Shown in pieces: positions 37,168 through 48,080 of a stretch of 64,000 bases of DNA. This DNA comes from Saccharomycopsis fibuligera x Saccharomycopsis cf. fibuligera (taxonomy: Eukaryota; Ascomycota; Saccharomycetes; Ascoideales; Saccharomycopsidaceae). Position 1 is the first letter of the stretch. Each line of letters starts with the position of its first letter. The stretch covers positions 3,717,501 to 3,781,500 of the forward strand of contig CP012816.1 in NCBI GenBank assembly GCA_001936135.1, in the 5' to 3' direction. The notes under the pieces were generated by a model. The model did not search any database, had not been told where the DNA came from, and saw nothing but the letters and a program-made list of their open reading frames with translations. The translations under genes were made by a program, and so were the position numbers.

Positions 37168-40149
37168 TTAGTGTGTGAACACACTAACCAAAGTATTCAT
37201 TATAATGTCCGGGATTCCTTCTTTGGTGGATCTCACTGTAATTCTGAATTCATCCATATTATCGAAATATTCAATCAGTAACAAAGTACCAAAGTTTCCT
37301 GCAGTCAAAGTATGGACGATACCTGCAAACAAAAGGGTGTTGGCGTTAGGATTGTCTACACATTCACCCCAGTTGTTGTGAATCAAATATTTTCTCACAT
37401 TATCTACTTTTGTAAAAATTCTGTTGCAGCTAGAAAGCTTCAAATAGGTGCTTTTGCCAAGTGCAGGATTATTTGCATTGATAACTTGGGTCCATCTCAT
37501 TTGAAAATGCTCATTTGAAAGCACTGTTGGCGATAAACTTCTAAGCAAAACCACTGGTAATCTTAGCTTCAATGTAGTGAAAGCACCACTAAGGAAATTA
37601 ATTTCAAGGATTGGTGCATCTGAATTTTCAAATGGTGCTCTTATTACTGCTTCCAATACCAGCGCCGTTTTCCCATTTCTTGGAATACTACTATCAGGTA
37701 AAGAAATGTTCTTGATCACCACTGGTGGATTAGTTGTCTTTGGCATTCGTATATCTGTTATGAATGAAGAAATGTCTGCTGGAGACTTATTAATAAATCC
37801 GATATGTATACGTATTTTTTTGTTAGTTTTCAATTCGTCAAAATTGAGCTTCATCAAAATTTTTATAAGCGAGTTCTCGAAAAATATATTTTCACTGCTA
37901 GTAAGTAACCTGTAATAGCCAATTTCCCAGTTTGGTGAGAGCACAATTTTAGCAGCGGTGGCAAAACTAGGTTTCTTAGAAATGGTTTGATTGTTTCCAC
38001 TGCTCAATAAATCATTATTATCAGAATAAATTCGACTTTCGTTATCACTATCCTCAAATGGGTTGAAGGAGGTATCGTTGAAATTTGGTGATAATAAGCC
38101 TGCTGCTCCTCCAGTGATATTGGGTTTGAGATGTTGGTGCGTTGTTGGTTCATCATCAAGCTGAAGTAAATCTATATTTATAGACGATGCGCCGTTCTTT
38201 TCAAGACGATTCAAAATGTAGTCTTTGTTTTCCACAGAAAATTCAGGCATCTCCAGAACAACCACATTGGCGAGTTCTAAGTTATCACCCCTGGATAGAA
38301 GTTTAATATATTCCACAGATCGCTGTTGTATTTCCGTATTGATAGAATTCAATTCTTGACGATAAAATTTCGATATTGGCTGCCTTAATTCTGGAAACTT
38401 GATGTAAAACTTGGCAAACGTGTTCAAAATCATATATCTTGCTCTAAGGCCCGTGTTGAAATATCTGTCATAGAGCATAGTAAACTGATTCCATGCAGAA
38501 AATTCATTTTGTTGCTGAGCATCATTTACCAAATGGCCATACTCACCAAGTAGAAAGGCAGCTATCTTGATTATGGCCTCATTTCCCGGCTCGTTTGATA
38601 AGTGTTTATATACACTCTTGCATGCAAAAGTCTTTAAATTATTATTGATACTGTTGACAATTACCTTGACAAAACTTGCCCAAATTGTCTCATGCGAATA
38701 GTTATTAGAAATAGATATTATCTTCAAACTGTTCACAACGTACCATGTTAGATCATGTGAAAATTTCTCCACTAACAGATATATCTTCAACGAAATACGC
38801 GATTTGATCAAGTAGTCGGAGTTTTCTAAGTATCGTAAAAGATCATCAATGACAGATCCAATATTTTGTAAATCACACACTAAAAACAAGACATCTAGCG
38901 ATTTTTGTCTCACAGAAACATCTTTATCACTAAGCAATTTTAGAATCACACCAGTGTGCTTCTTTATTGAATTATGGATGTTTAAATCATCGCTTTTAGC
39001 AGTATTATCATTGCGGAGAATTGCTCTGTCAATGTGTAAGGATGGACCCGAAACAATCTTGATAAGTGCGTTTAAGGCCAAATATCTAGTATTGGTTTCC
39101 TTAGATGCTAAAAGCTGACTCAAGGCGTCAATAGCACCACTAATGGCATCCGGTGATGGATCTAAACGTGTAGCTAATGACACTGCAGAAAACAAAATAG
39201 CACTTTGAGCATTAAGCAGCTGCAGATTTGCTGCTTTTCTTCTCCCATTTTCTATAGCTTTTGCTGCCACTTGTCTAAGTTTGCTAAGATTGTTCACATC
39301 AATGTTGGAAACCGATAATGATGAATAGCCTGATTCGATGTTTGGTATAAGGATGAGGTCTTCCACAAGATTGAGAAGTTTCACAGTTAGCCATGGGTCT
39401 GGAATTCCATAGTACAAATAACTTTCTGGACAATCTCTTTCGATAACAAGCTTGCTTAAAATTTTGATTATTATTGGAATGCAGACTCTAATGCTTTCCG
39501 GATTTTTTTTGCCAATGTACGAAATCAATGAGACTGTTGATAGTAGTAGGCCAATATCATTTTCTGCTTGGTCAACCAAAGCAATAATTCTGGGTAGCCA
39601 AGAAGACTGGTATTTTAACAATACGGCAGGATTCACTTTGATTAATTTGAGTAAAGCCAACGTAGCTTTCTTTCTGACATATGGAGGAGTTGCAGGTGAT
39701 CTCACCAATTGAAAAACATTTTCAGCCAAAATTTGGGACCATTCATTATTCCCCACAGTGGCAATAACTTGCAACGCCAAACAATTAAAATCATAATTAT
39801 CTACAGATAAGTCATTCTTCACCGAGTTTATAACTAATGTCATCATCTCATGGTTTTCATTTAGTAATATGGATACCGCAAGATAACCAATCTCTTTCTC
39901 GGAATAGATTTTGGACGATAATAGTTGAATGGCTTCCATATAACCAAAGCTCAAATTATGGCCAAGGATATAAATATATATCAACTTGCAGACGTATTTC
40001 TTCCTCTGGTACCCACTCAAGTTTGGTATCAAAAATTGTTTCTGGATGTTCACGAGCTCTGCATTGATTCGTTTATCTTCTTCTTCTTGTGCTCTGGCAT
40101 TTCTCAAATCCGCTATAAATTGCGTCAATCCTTTCATAGGAGCGCCCAT
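37168..40149 (-). CDS. APL3: AP-2 complex alpha-adaptin
   Basis: 993 aa. Starts MGAPMKGLTQFIADLRNAR, a near-perfect alpha-adaptin N-terminus with basic residues for PIP2 binding. An Armadillo-like trunk (about 1-600) includes KKYVCKLIYIYILGH and RYLALNALIKI. A hinge with NPFED lies near residue 700. A C-terminal ear ends in an IHTLTAGNFGTLLLIEYF-like platform. It acts in clathrin-mediated endocytosis at the plasma membrane. Its three clear CTG codons fall at poorly conserved or polar positions. Confidence 0.94.
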   Translation of the reverse strand: MGAPMKGLTQFIADLRNARAQEEEDKRINAELVNIQKQFLIPNLSGYQRKKYVCKLIYIYILGHNLSFGYMEAIQLLSSKIYSEKEIGYLAVSILLNENHEMMTLVINSVKNDLSVDNYDFNCLALQVIATVGNNEWSQILAENVFQLVRSPATPPYVRKKATLALLKLIKVNPAVLLKYQSSWLPRIIALVDQAENDIGLLLSTVSLISYIGKKNPESIRVCIPIIIKILSKLVIERDCPESYLYYGIPDPWLTVKLLNLVEDLILIPNIESGYSSLSVSNIDVNNLSKLRQVAAKAIENGRRKAANLQLLNAQSAILFSAVSLATRLDPSPDAISGAIDALSQLLASKETNTRYLALNALIKIVSGPSLHIDRAILRNDNTAKSDDLNIHNSIKKHTGVILKLLSDKDVSVRQKSLDVLFLVCDLQNIGSVIDDLLRYLENSDYLIKSRISLKIYLLVEKFSHDLTWYVVNSLKIISISNNYSHETIWASFVKVIVNSINNNLKTFACKSVYKHLSNEPGNEAIIKIAAFLLGEYGHLVNDAQQQNEFSAWNQFTMLYDRYFNTGLRARYMILNTFAKFYIKFPELRQPISKFYRQELNSINTEIQQRSVEYIKLLSRGDNLELANVVVLEMPEFSVENKDYILNRLEKNGASSINIDLLQLDDEPTTHQHLKPNITGGAAGLLSPNFNDTSFNPFEDSDNESRIYSDNNDLLSSGNNQTISKKPSFATAAKIVLSPNWEIGYYRLLTSSENIFFENSLIKILMKLNFDELKTNKKIRIHIGFINKSPADISSFITDIRMPKTTNPPVVIKNISLPDSSIPRNGKTALVLEAVIRAPFENSDAPILEINFLSGAFTTLKLRLPVVLLRSLSPTVLSNEHFQMRWTQVINANNPALGKSTYLKLSSCNRIFTKVDNVRKYLIHNNWGECVDNPNANTLLFAGIVHTLTAGNFGTLLLIEYFDNMDEFRITVRSTKEGIPDIIMNTLVSVFTH

Positions 40150-40453
40150 GACGAAGGCAAGATTATTGTTGCTGAGATAGTGTTGGTTGAAACGCGATTT
40201 AGCGCTTCATTAATATGAACAATTTTTGTTCTATCTTACTACGGATCAGCACTGGCTTTTTTTCTGGTGTTACAATTTGGAGATTTTGACACTTCGCCCG
40301 TTTCTGCATATGCGTGCGTGCGTATAGCACTCAGTCAGCAACAACAAGTGTCTATTAACTACATGCTCAAATAGAAAATACAAAGGTTTATGTCCATCGA
40401 AACTAATTAAAAAGGCTTCTGGTCTGAAGAATAGATTATAAGAGCAGGATGCT
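40150..40453. other. APL3 upstream / RAM1 downstream region
   Basis: 304 bp; contains a CGTGCGTGCGTA patch (about 40313-40324). Nothing else noted. Confidence 0.35.
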
Positions 40454-41878
40454 TCATTCGCCTTGGGTAACGAAGTAGTAATGCATTTTTTCAACGTGTC
40501 CCGAAACAGTGCCAAATACTGGGTTCACAGGCAGTACAGTATTTTCGAGAAGCTGTTCTATAATTTCACTATGATCTTTGATTTCCTCACTAATGTAGCA
40601 CCAGGCAGCAGCATCAGCACACATCCCCTTTGTCTTTTCATACTTGTTGTAGTCAAATGTATACTTGTGCTGACAGTGTGAGAGCCCTAGTAGGGTATAA
40701 TTGGTGTGATAAAAATCTGGTCTGCAGCCTGGCTTGTCTCTTAATCCACCCCTAGATGCGTCTTGACAGCACCCTAGAATGTAATTTTGAAGGCCATTTC
40801 TTGAGAAAAGTGATGTGTATTCTTTTGGGCTATTGTGCGCTATCTTACCTTGTATTGCGATTTCAAGGAAAGGAAATATTCCTCCGACCCAATGGCTATA
40901 GCATCCGTCCACAAGTTTATTCGATCTGCCGCAAAATCCGCCTTCAACAGACATTTGTTTCGCAACTGTCCACTCTATAAGTTTGTCAAGATTACAATAT
41001 TTAGTAAGCATAGTAAAAGGATCACCAAGTAAACACAAACTAGCAACAGCGCAGAATGTGTAGCCACCATGAGCTTCATTATTTGGCAAACCAGCAAACC
41101 CACCTTCATATGTTTGGCAGCTACTAATCCATTCGCAAGTGCCTTTAATTAACTCTGGAGTAACAACATTGAGCATAGATGCTACCGTCAATGCGCAATA
41201 CACAGCTCTTGTATCTTTCTCTCCGTTGAGATGCATAATAAACGAACCGTCCTCTTGCTTCAAATCTTTTATGAGCCAGTTATATATCTGCTTGCGATCT
41301 AATTGAGACCAAAATTCTGGGCTATCAGCAAAAGAGAAAGCGAGCAATGAGCAGTATGATGAGGCGACATGTCCTAACTGGCCAAATCCTCCTCCTATAC
41401 CACCTGTTTCTCTGTTGACCGCCGCCATTATTTTATGACCAATTTGCTTTTTTTCTTCCTTGGTTAATTTGCTTCCTAGAAGCAACATAGAATTGTATAT
41501 CCAGTATACTATCCAGTTGCGGGATGCATCCAAAGACACAAAAGAACCTGGAAACGATCCTTTTATTGAATTGTTTAAAAATGCAAGATGCTTTTCTCTT
41601 TGCAACAGAGGCAATTCATCTGTGTCATGGTCAACGTAGGAGTTATAGAGCTCATAACACTCTTTCTCAACTTTGGCTTGGTCAATCACCGTTTTGGTGG
41701 TCTTGTCGGCGTCTGTATACCACAAACTCTGGCTCTCGTAATTGTCTATAAGATCAAGCATATTTTCAAACTGGTAGTCTGTCTCGCAAGTCTCGTGCAC
41801 CAGTACCTGTTTTTTCCTGCCCAATAAGCTCAACAAAAAATTTATCTGATCAAGTCGCTGCTCATCCACCTCATCCAT
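40454..41878 (-). CDS. RAM1: Protein farnesyltransferase beta subunit
   Basis: 474 aa from the ATG at 41878 (MDEVDEQRLDQ...); the frame upstream has only a GTG. The alpha/alpha-barrel prenyltransferase repeats are present (GGFGQLGHVASSY, GGFAGLPNNEAHGGYTFCAVASL, GGFCGRSNKLVDGCYSHWVGG, GGLRDKPGCRPDFYHTNYTLLGLSHC). The catalytic zinc ligands correspond to Asp and Cys in KLVDGC and His in DFYHT. It farnesylates CaaX proteins such as Ras and mating pheromone with the Ram2 alpha subunit. I find no in-frame CTG codon. Confidence 0.95.
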   Translation of the reverse strand: MDEVDEQRLDQINFLLSLLGRKKQVLVHETCETDYQFENMLDLIDNYESQSLWYTDADKTTKTVIDQAKVEKECYELYNSYVDHDTDELPLLQREKHLAFLNNSIKGSFPGSFVSLDASRNWIVYWIYNSMLLLGSKLTKEEKKQIGHKIMAAVNRETGGIGGGFGQLGHVASSYCSLLAFSFADSPEFWSQLDRKQIYNWLIKDLKQEDGSFIMHLNGEKDTRAVYCALTVASMLNVVTPELIKGTCEWISSCQTYEGGFAGLPNNEAHGGYTFCAVASLCLLGDPFTMLTKYCNLDKLIEWTVAKQMSVEGGFCGRSNKLVDGCYSHWVGGIFPFLEIAIQGKIAHNSPKEYTSLFSRNGLQNYILGCCQDASRGGLRDKPGCRPDFYHTNYTLLGLSHCQHKYTFDYNKYEKTKGMCADAAAWCYISEEIKDHSEIIEQLLENTVLPVNPVFGTVSGHVEKMHYYFVTQGE

Positions 41879-42093
41879 TTTTATACTTGGCTTTGGCTGG
41901 CAATGATTTAAGGATACAGATTCAGTACATAGTGCCGCACTGCTAGAAAATAAGGTTCTCTTTGTTGTCGCCAAAAACAGAAATTTCAGGGCCGACAGCC
42001 CACAAAATGCTACACACACCTCCCTATGGAAAGGCACTGTTTTACTAGCGAATGCTCTTTAGTAATATTAGTCTATTCTATCTTTATACATGT

Positions 42094-44772
42094 TTATAGA
42101 AACGAAAACTTCACCTCACTTCCAATAGACACCAGCACGTTACCTTCTCCAGCCTCAAATCTTTCTATGAGTAGCACATAAACTCCTTCATCAACGACAA
42201 GATCATTAATAAATACACCATACAAGTTGTCATCAAATTGGTTATTATAATATATTGCTGTGTTGTTGGAGTTGTTGAAAATGTTAGCTCGTATCTTAGG
42301 CCTGTAGTTGGAGTAGTGCGCATTTGTGGAGACTGTTGGTTTTAGTGAGTTATTGAGAGATAAACTAGATATTGACAACGAGCTTAGATCTTCATGCTCG
42401 CTGCCTAAATTACTAAAGATTCGTACCGCAATCTTGCTTCTTCTTGGTATCCTAAAATACACCTTCTTTCTGTTTGAGCTTTCCCAGTTAAAATCAGTAG
42501 TGCGGATAAATAGCCCCAAACTAGTGTTTAGACGTTTCAACGAAAAGCTTTCTTCGCTGCCAACAATCAACTTGTATTTCAAACGCTGTAGACCCAAATC
42601 TGTTATAGGACAATAAGTCGATACTAGTATCAAATACTTACTATTTTGCTGAAGTTGAAGTTTTATGGAGAGCTCTCCAGAGGAGGTATACTTTTCATTG
42701 TATATGAGCCTCTTTGGATCAAACTTTTGAAGACCTCGATCTCCCGTGTCTGGGTTCCAAAATATCTGTAGGTTGAAAAACACCTCTGGGTTGTCAAGAA
42801 ACAAAGTTAAATTATAATTAGCTGTTGAATTACTATGTTGCATCTCGGTGCTAAAAGCACTTGAGCTCGTGTCAAGAACATATTGTGGGTTATTAACATA
42901 GTTGCGATACAACCAATTGCCTCCTGGATTTTCCACATCCCATTCTGCCACCAGCTCCTTAACACAATTATCCAAAGAAACAGCTTTTTCAAAAATTAAC
43001 TCATCAGGGTTAGTAATTGTGGAATAACAAAATAAGTTAAAGGATATGATCTTTGACGCCTCATGACTATCATGTTCAACAGTAGCAACGGCTGTGACAG
43101 ATTTATATGCATCAAGTTCAAATTTCATAAGTGCCAAAGTATTAGAGGTTTTGAGTGTCTGAGTTATTCTTTTTGATCCTTTTATAGATAAAATTTTTTC
43201 TCCATTATCAGTATCAACTAAAATGAGCTTCAATGAGTAGTTTCTGATCCTACTAGCAAATTTTGACATATTTTCGACAAGTAAAAGCCACACCTGTACT
43301 GGTTCAGCTGATTTATTTGTAACGTTAAACTGTGGCTCATTCACTACACCCCGCTTTTCTAAAGGATCACTTTTGGGCTGTAATGAGTAAATAAATCGCA
43401 AACATCTTGAAGTTGAAAATATCTTGTCGTTCCAGTTGATATAGATGGTCTCAAAATTGTTTAAAATAAAGTTGTAGTCATACCAAATTTGCCTACTGTC
43501 AAACAACCATGGATTTTTTATTAGTACCTGTTTTTCCCCGTTTTTGGTTACTTTTAAATCCATTATAGCGTAATCATGGTTAGCAATCAAATTGGCTTCA
43601 AAATCATTGAGTGAAACAGAGGATGTTGATTTGGAGAAGCTTTTTCCTGTACCCACGCAGAGTAAGCAATTTTTGTCTTTGAAATGTTTGAAGATATAAT
43701 TCCAAAATGTATCCGTGCTCTGTTCCTTTGTAAAAAATTCCAGTGGATTGACATACTCAGGGATCCAGCCTGTTAACAAGTAAGTATCATATCCAGCATT
43801 CGACCCGTCAAACTCATAGCTATTACCACCTATAACTTTGAAGTATGCTTTTTCAATCAAGGCAGGCCAAAATAAATTATTATTTGAAAAAGATTTTAGA
43901 AACAATGAAATATTCTTATCTTTACTAATTGGTAATTTATCGTTTATCAAAACGAGTCTTTTACAACCATTCACGTGAAGAAGTACCGAATATTTATATG
44001 ATTTGCAGTGTGGCTGAATGTTGTCAAACACTAAGCTAGGATTGTTGTTGCTTATGGAAATCAAAGATGAAACCAAAGAGCAGGTTGATAGAAGGTCATC
44101 TTGATATAAGTTATTCAAATCTTTTTTCACCTCTGGCACTAATTTCCAATCTTGATCAGTTCCTGAGCAATGATCCCATTTGTCATAAAATTTGAGTTGG
44201 CTTTCTGAGAGTTTGTTTATTTCATCATTAAAATTTTCATCGTATTTATCAACATAGAGTAGCAGTGGGTTGCTAACGGGAGGATAGATCAGGTTGCATA
44301 CTTTAGAATTGAGCCATTTCAACTTTTCAAACATGTTTACTGAAGCGGGCTTTCCTTTTAATTGTTTTGTTTTTGAGTATATGTCAATTGCTTGATTGCA
44401 TAATGTTTTAACTTTGTCAATTGAGAAAGATAATGGCACATCTGTCTCGCTCGTTTGAGAGTATCTTTTCAAGACGCTGTTGAATATTGCCAATGTTTTG
44501 GAACTATGCTCCTCCGCCTTTGTTGTGTTTGAGACATAATAGAAAAATGTCGCTTTTTCCAATTCCCTCAGACCCTGATCTAGTAAACTTGATAAGATTA
44601 TTGACTCCATTGTAGTATAAAGGGCTTCATGTGCATTTTGAAATTCGTTTAACCATTGAGAATGGTTGTCTGGCTTTGTGCTTACTGTATTATGCTCTCT
44701 GATAGTACCGTAAAAATCGTGCATTACCCGCTGACGTCTTGTCAAATATGACGCGACAGTCATGCTATGCAT
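42094..44772 (-). CDS. RIM13: Calpain-like cysteine protease of the Rim101 pathway
   Basis: 892 aa from the ATG at 44772; a second ATG three codons on (44763) is an alternative. PalB/Rim13 layout: a MIT-like helical N-terminus, then the calpain core with candidate catalytic Cys in LLSTCSLVSSL, His in LIANHDYAIMDL and Asn in VLIKNPWLFDSR. Two C2-like beta-rich domains follow (for example RRSKIAVRIFSN and VVDEGVYVLLIERFEAG at the end). It processes Rim101 at alkaline pH together with ESCRT-III and Rim20. Confidence 0.92.
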   Translation of the reverse strand: MHSMTVASYLTRRQRVMHDFYGTIREHNTVSTKPDNHSQWLNEFQNAHEALYTTMESIILSSLLDQGLRELEKATFFYYVSNTTKAEEHSSKTLAIFNSVLKRYSQTSETDVPLSFSIDKVKTLCNQAIDIYSKTKQLKGKPASVNMFEKLKWLNSKVCNLIYPPVSNPLLLYVDKYDENFNDEINKLSESQLKFYDKWDHCSGTDQDWKLVPEVKKDLNNLYQDDLLSTCSLVSSLISISNNNPSLVFDNIQPHCKSYKYSVLLHVNGCKRLVLINDKLPISKDKNISLFLKSFSNNNLFWPALIEKAYFKVIGGNSYEFDGSNAGYDTYLLTGWIPEYVNPLEFFTKEQSTDTFWNYIFKHFKDKNCLLCVGTGKSFSKSTSSVSLNDFEANLIANHDYAIMDLKVTKNGEKQVLIKNPWLFDSRQIWYDYNFILNNFETIYINWNDKIFSTSRCLRFIYSLQPKSDPLEKRGVVNEPQFNVTNKSAEPVQVWLLLVENMSKFASRIRNYSLKLILVDTDNGEKILSIKGSKRITQTLKTSNTLALMKFELDAYKSVTAVATVEHDSHEASKIISFNLFCYSTITNPDELIFEKAVSLDNCVKELVAEWDVENPGGNWLYRNYVNNPQYVLDTSSSAFSTEMQHSNSTANYNLTLFLDNPEVFFNLQIFWNPDTGDRGLQKFDPKRLIYNEKYTSSGELSIKLQLQQNSKYLILVSTYCPITDLGLQRLKYKLIVGSEESFSLKRLNTSLGLFIRTTDFNWESSNRKKVYFRIPRRSKIAVRIFSNLGSEHEDLSSLSISSLSLNNSLKPTVSTNAHYSNYRPKIRANIFNNSNNTAIYYNNQFDDNLYGVFINDLVVDEGVYVLLIERFEAGEGNVLVSIGSEVKFSFL

Positions 44773-44893
44773 GCAAAGTGCTAATATGTATAAACTAGTT
44801 TCTTTGGATCTACAAGTCAACAGCTATTCAGCCAGTGTTTGTAAAACGCATTTTCATCTTATTATAACTGATAGAAAACGAAAGATCTAAAAC

Positions 44894-46594
44894 CTACTTC
44901 GTGTCGCCCTTTTTGAACTTAACCTTTCCTTCTTCCATCTCAAGCTCTATCCCATTTTCTTTCAAATCATCCTCATTGACCACCTTCTTTGCTTCTAATT
45001 TTCTCACAAAATCTTGATTTTCTTTGTTATTTTCAAGTAAGTATCTAATGCAAACAATGCTTGTTTCTTTTATGAACGGATTAAGGCGATCAATGACACA
45101 ACTAGATAACACAATTTCAAGAGCGTGCATACTTCTCATTAATTCTTGATTCTCATAGTTATTGTAAATAAGATACGTCATTGACTCTATAGTCATTTTC
45201 TTTATGTTTGGGAATTTTTTGGGATCATTTAACTCAGATTCATTGCTTATATCAGACAATTTTGAGATAGGCTTAATGTTATTGTGTAGTAGTTGCAATA
45301 GTACATTGAGATTTTCCAAAAACTTGTAATTATTTAGATACTGCACAGAGTAGTTGAATGTAAGCATGTGAGATAGTATATCAAGGACAATAAATAAACA
45401 TGCATTCAAATGTGAGACATCAATAGACAGGTTACCGTTGAAGTATTTTTGTGTCATATCAAGTGTTTCGTTAAATATGTCAAGAATCCAAGTTAATATA
45501 ACTGCCAACTTAAAATTGGAAAAGAATTTCAAATTTGTAAGGAGAATTTGAGAAATTTGTAAACTGTGAAGAGTAATCTGATGATTTTGAGTTTTCCAAT
45601 TAGTAAGAAGAAATTTGCCAAAACTTTCATGAATGATAATGTTCCGAAATATTGATGAAAAAGTTAAAAACGTCTTGAAAGTATCTTTTTCATTTTTCTC
45701 ATTATGGTCGTTAATTTCCTGTATCTTACTTTTCAGATCCTCTAGGCCCTGAAGAAAGTTGTGATCGTTATAGAATGTAACGAAGTTTTCCGTCAACCAA
45801 TTTACTAAACTTGTATCAGGGTCATTGAGAAGATAATATAAGAAGTTATTTGTTACTTCATCATCATCAAAATCTACAACTTCATGATTGACAATCTGAT
45901 AATTATTGATGGTGAAATGATTGAGATATATTAGAAACAATTCATAGTTAGCTTCCGAGCTACGATCTAAAAAAAAAGAACACGACTGGTCAAGCTGCAC
46001 AATTTTGTTCAAATGTCTAATGATGTTTTTGTACTCATTTTCTCTAGTAGGTATACTCAAGTTTGAAACACCAGTAGTATCAACGTTAATAGCCTCTTTG
46101 AAATTTCCCGACAAATTAATTAAGCACTGAAAATAACAAGGAAGCAATTTGGTAAGCAAGAATGTACTATCAATTACACCATAATCTTTGAAATAAATTT
46201 GTGATGCAGTGAGTAGCTGAGCTAATACCAATTGATGCAATTGTAATATTGCATCATAAAAACTGTGAAAATCTGAGATAATTTTAACAGTTGAGCCAGC
46301 TAAAACATTTCTCAAAAATATTATTACTCCTCGAATAAGCCTAATTTTGAGCAAGATGGTGGGATCTTCCTCTTGAAAAGATGGTATTTGTAATATTTTT
46401 TCAATTTTGCTCAAGATGGTCCGATGGTGAGCGACCAATGTGCTTCTGAAGAATTGATTATCAATTTGTGATGTCCTCTGAATATGTCCGGATAATTCCT
46501 GCAAAAGTTGCAAGTAAATCAAATTGTTACTTTTTTGCAGAAGTTCAAAAGCAAGTGAGTCTAGACAGTCCGTCACATTTGCTATTTCGCTCAT
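44894..46594 (-). CDS. CTR86: Ataxin-10-domain protein Ctr86
   Basis: 566 aa of helical, Armadillo-like sequence ending in the conserved Ataxin-10 C-terminal block (FPNIKKMTIESMTYLIYNN, EIVLSSCVIDRLNPFIKE, CIRYLLENNKENQDFV). Ctr86 is an essential but poorly understood S. cerevisiae protein. No targeting signal or catalytic motif is seen. One CTG codon, at a non-conserved site. Confidence 0.88.
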   Translation of the reverse strand: MSEIANVTDCLDSLAFELLQKSNNLIYLQLLQELSGHIQRTSQIDNQFFRSTLVAHHRTILSKIEKILQIPSFQEEDPTILLKIRLIRGVIIFLRNVLAGSTVKIISDFHSFYDAILQLHQLVLAQLLTASQIYFKDYGVIDSTFLLTKLLPCYFQCLINLSGNFKEAINVDTTGVSNLSIPTRENEYKNIIRHLNKIVQLDQSCSFFLDRSSEANYELFLIYLNHFTINNYQIVNHEVVDFDDDEVTNNFLYYLLNDPDTSLVNWLTENFVTFYNDHNFLQGLEDLKSKIQEINDHNEKNEKDTFKTFLTFSSIFRNIIIHESFGKFLLTNWKTQNHQITLHSLQISQILLTNLKFFSNFKLAVILTWILDIFNETLDMTQKYFNGNLSIDVSHLNACLFIVLDILSHMLTFNYSVQYLNNYKFLENLNVLLQLLHNNIKPISKLSDISNESELNDPKKFPNIKKMTIESMTYLIYNNYENQELMRSMHALEIVLSSCVIDRLNPFIKETSIVCIRYLLENNKENQDFVRKLEAKKVVNEDDLKENGIELEMEEGKVKFKKGDTK

Positions 46595-46708
46595 TGTTTT
46601 TAATATTAGTGTGTATGAGGGCGTGTATATGTTCGTTACAAATGATCCGCCAGAGAATGTGTTATTTCAGTTTGGTAATGAAAAAGAATTGGAAACAAAG
46701 TAGAAAAC

Positions 46709-46748
<40 letters not shown>

Positions 46749-46898
46749 ATAAGTGTGATGGATGCGCTTATTTACTGCATTATGCATCGTTTTCTTTGAA
46801 CTGCAGATTAAATTCAAATTAAAGCTTATGGAATAAGATTATCACACCCGGACAACCACCACAGGTAAAAGCTCGTCTCTGTGAAAACCAGTCTTCCC
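46595..46898. promoter_or_regulatory. Divergent promoter CTR86 / Aim24-like with poly(A) tract
   Basis: 304 bp with a 37-A run at 46710-46746. Confidence 0.5.
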
Positions 46899-47897
46899 AT
46901 GACGAGCACCAGTGTTGGATATAGAAGCATGGTTTCTACAGCGGCGAAGCAGGACATCACACTTTTTTTAAAAGAATTGCCAAAAGTCACAGGTAATGGT
47001 CCATTTGCAGCTAGTAAGTTAAGTGTTTTACTTGAAGCATGTTGGAGCAGAATGATGATACTAACAAATCACACAGAGCCCAAATTTTCCCCCTTAAAAG
47101 CAATTACTGGTGATATCGGCACTAATCCCACTACACTAATCAATATAGCCTCAAATTCGCTGCTTAATATCAACGGAAGCATTGTATCTCTATTTACAAC
47201 AACTTCCAACTACTCCCGGTTATCCGAAAGCATATCAACAGTGAAAAACAAGTCAGGAATATTTGTCAATTCAAGTACTCGGCAGCTTACTACAAGAATA
47301 CCATTATCTATTATAGTAAGTAACAACTATGCATGCGGTTCTAAAATTGTTACAATAAGTGGAGATGTGAACGCACAACAATACGGTAATGCTGAGCAAG
47401 CAAACACTGGCAATGCAATAAGTTCGTGGAAAATTTTTAAGCAAAGTAACATCCTTGGATATAATGCCCAAAGAGACGGCCAATATGAATTAGTGGTGAT
47501 TTATGATAGCTTGTTGAAGCTAAAGCGGAATGAATCTATTTTTATTAATCAAAGATCATTAATAGCCATAAACTCGCCAGAATGGATAAATTATCAGCTT
47601 ATCAAACCAAAAATTTACAAACGGTTCTTCTTGACCCAATTTTCTAGAAAAGCCGGCATTATTTTGAATGCGTTTTTGAATTTAGGCCTTTGGAGATATT
47701 TGTCTTTTCGCAAGCTCCAATTGAACATTATCCAAGACAGCCACAGACAAATATATAATCAATATGTAACAAAAAATTTCAATTCCTTAAGCTTGTACCT
47801 TACAAAACTAAAAAGCATAATAAACCCTTTCATTAAGTCCGAAAAGCAGCACTTAGTTAGAATCGTTGGTCCCGCAGATGTCCTTATTACGAAATAA
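46899..47897 (+). CDS. AIM24: Aim24-family mitochondrial protein
   Basis: 332 aa from the ATG at 46899 (an in-frame GTG is upstream). Beta-rich AIM24 (DUF124) fold. SSWKIFKQSNILGYNAQ aligns with the family's GSW-x-V...W-x-G block, LLKLKRNESIFINQRSLIAIN with the gating strand, and the end RIVGPADVLI with the GGPG-x-L motif of Aim24. The N-terminus is Ser/Thr/Arg-rich, consistent with a mitochondrial presequence. Aim24 is an inner-membrane protein linked to MICOS stability in S. cerevisiae. Sequence is divergent, so moderate confidence. Confidence 0.7.
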   Translation: MTSTSVGYRSMVSTAAKQDITLFLKELPKVTGNGPFAASKLSVLLEACWSRMMILTNHTEPKFSPLKAITGDIGTNPTTLINIASNSLLNINGSIVSLFTTTSNYSRLSESISTVKNKSGIFVNSSTRQLTTRIPLSIIVSNNYACGSKIVTISGDVNAQQYGNAEQANTGNAISSWKIFKQSNILGYNAQRDGQYELVVIYDSLLKLKRNESIFINQRSLIAINSPEWINYQLIKPKIYKRFFLTQFSRKAGIILNAFLNLGLWRYLSFRKLQLNIIQDSHRQIYNQYVTKNFNSLSLYLTKLKSIINPFIKSEKQHLVRIVGPADVLITK

Positions 47898-48080
47898 ATT
47901 ATTCTTTTTGTAAAGAAAAAAAAAAAAATACATTTACCGTTACAAGCAACATTTCTTGTTTGATAGTATTAAAATGTCTAAAAACATATTAATGTAAGCA
48001 CAACTGTATAGAATAAAGATGGAAAAAAATACATAAAGAAATAACAAATATTTAGCATATCAGATAACTAAACGAGACAA

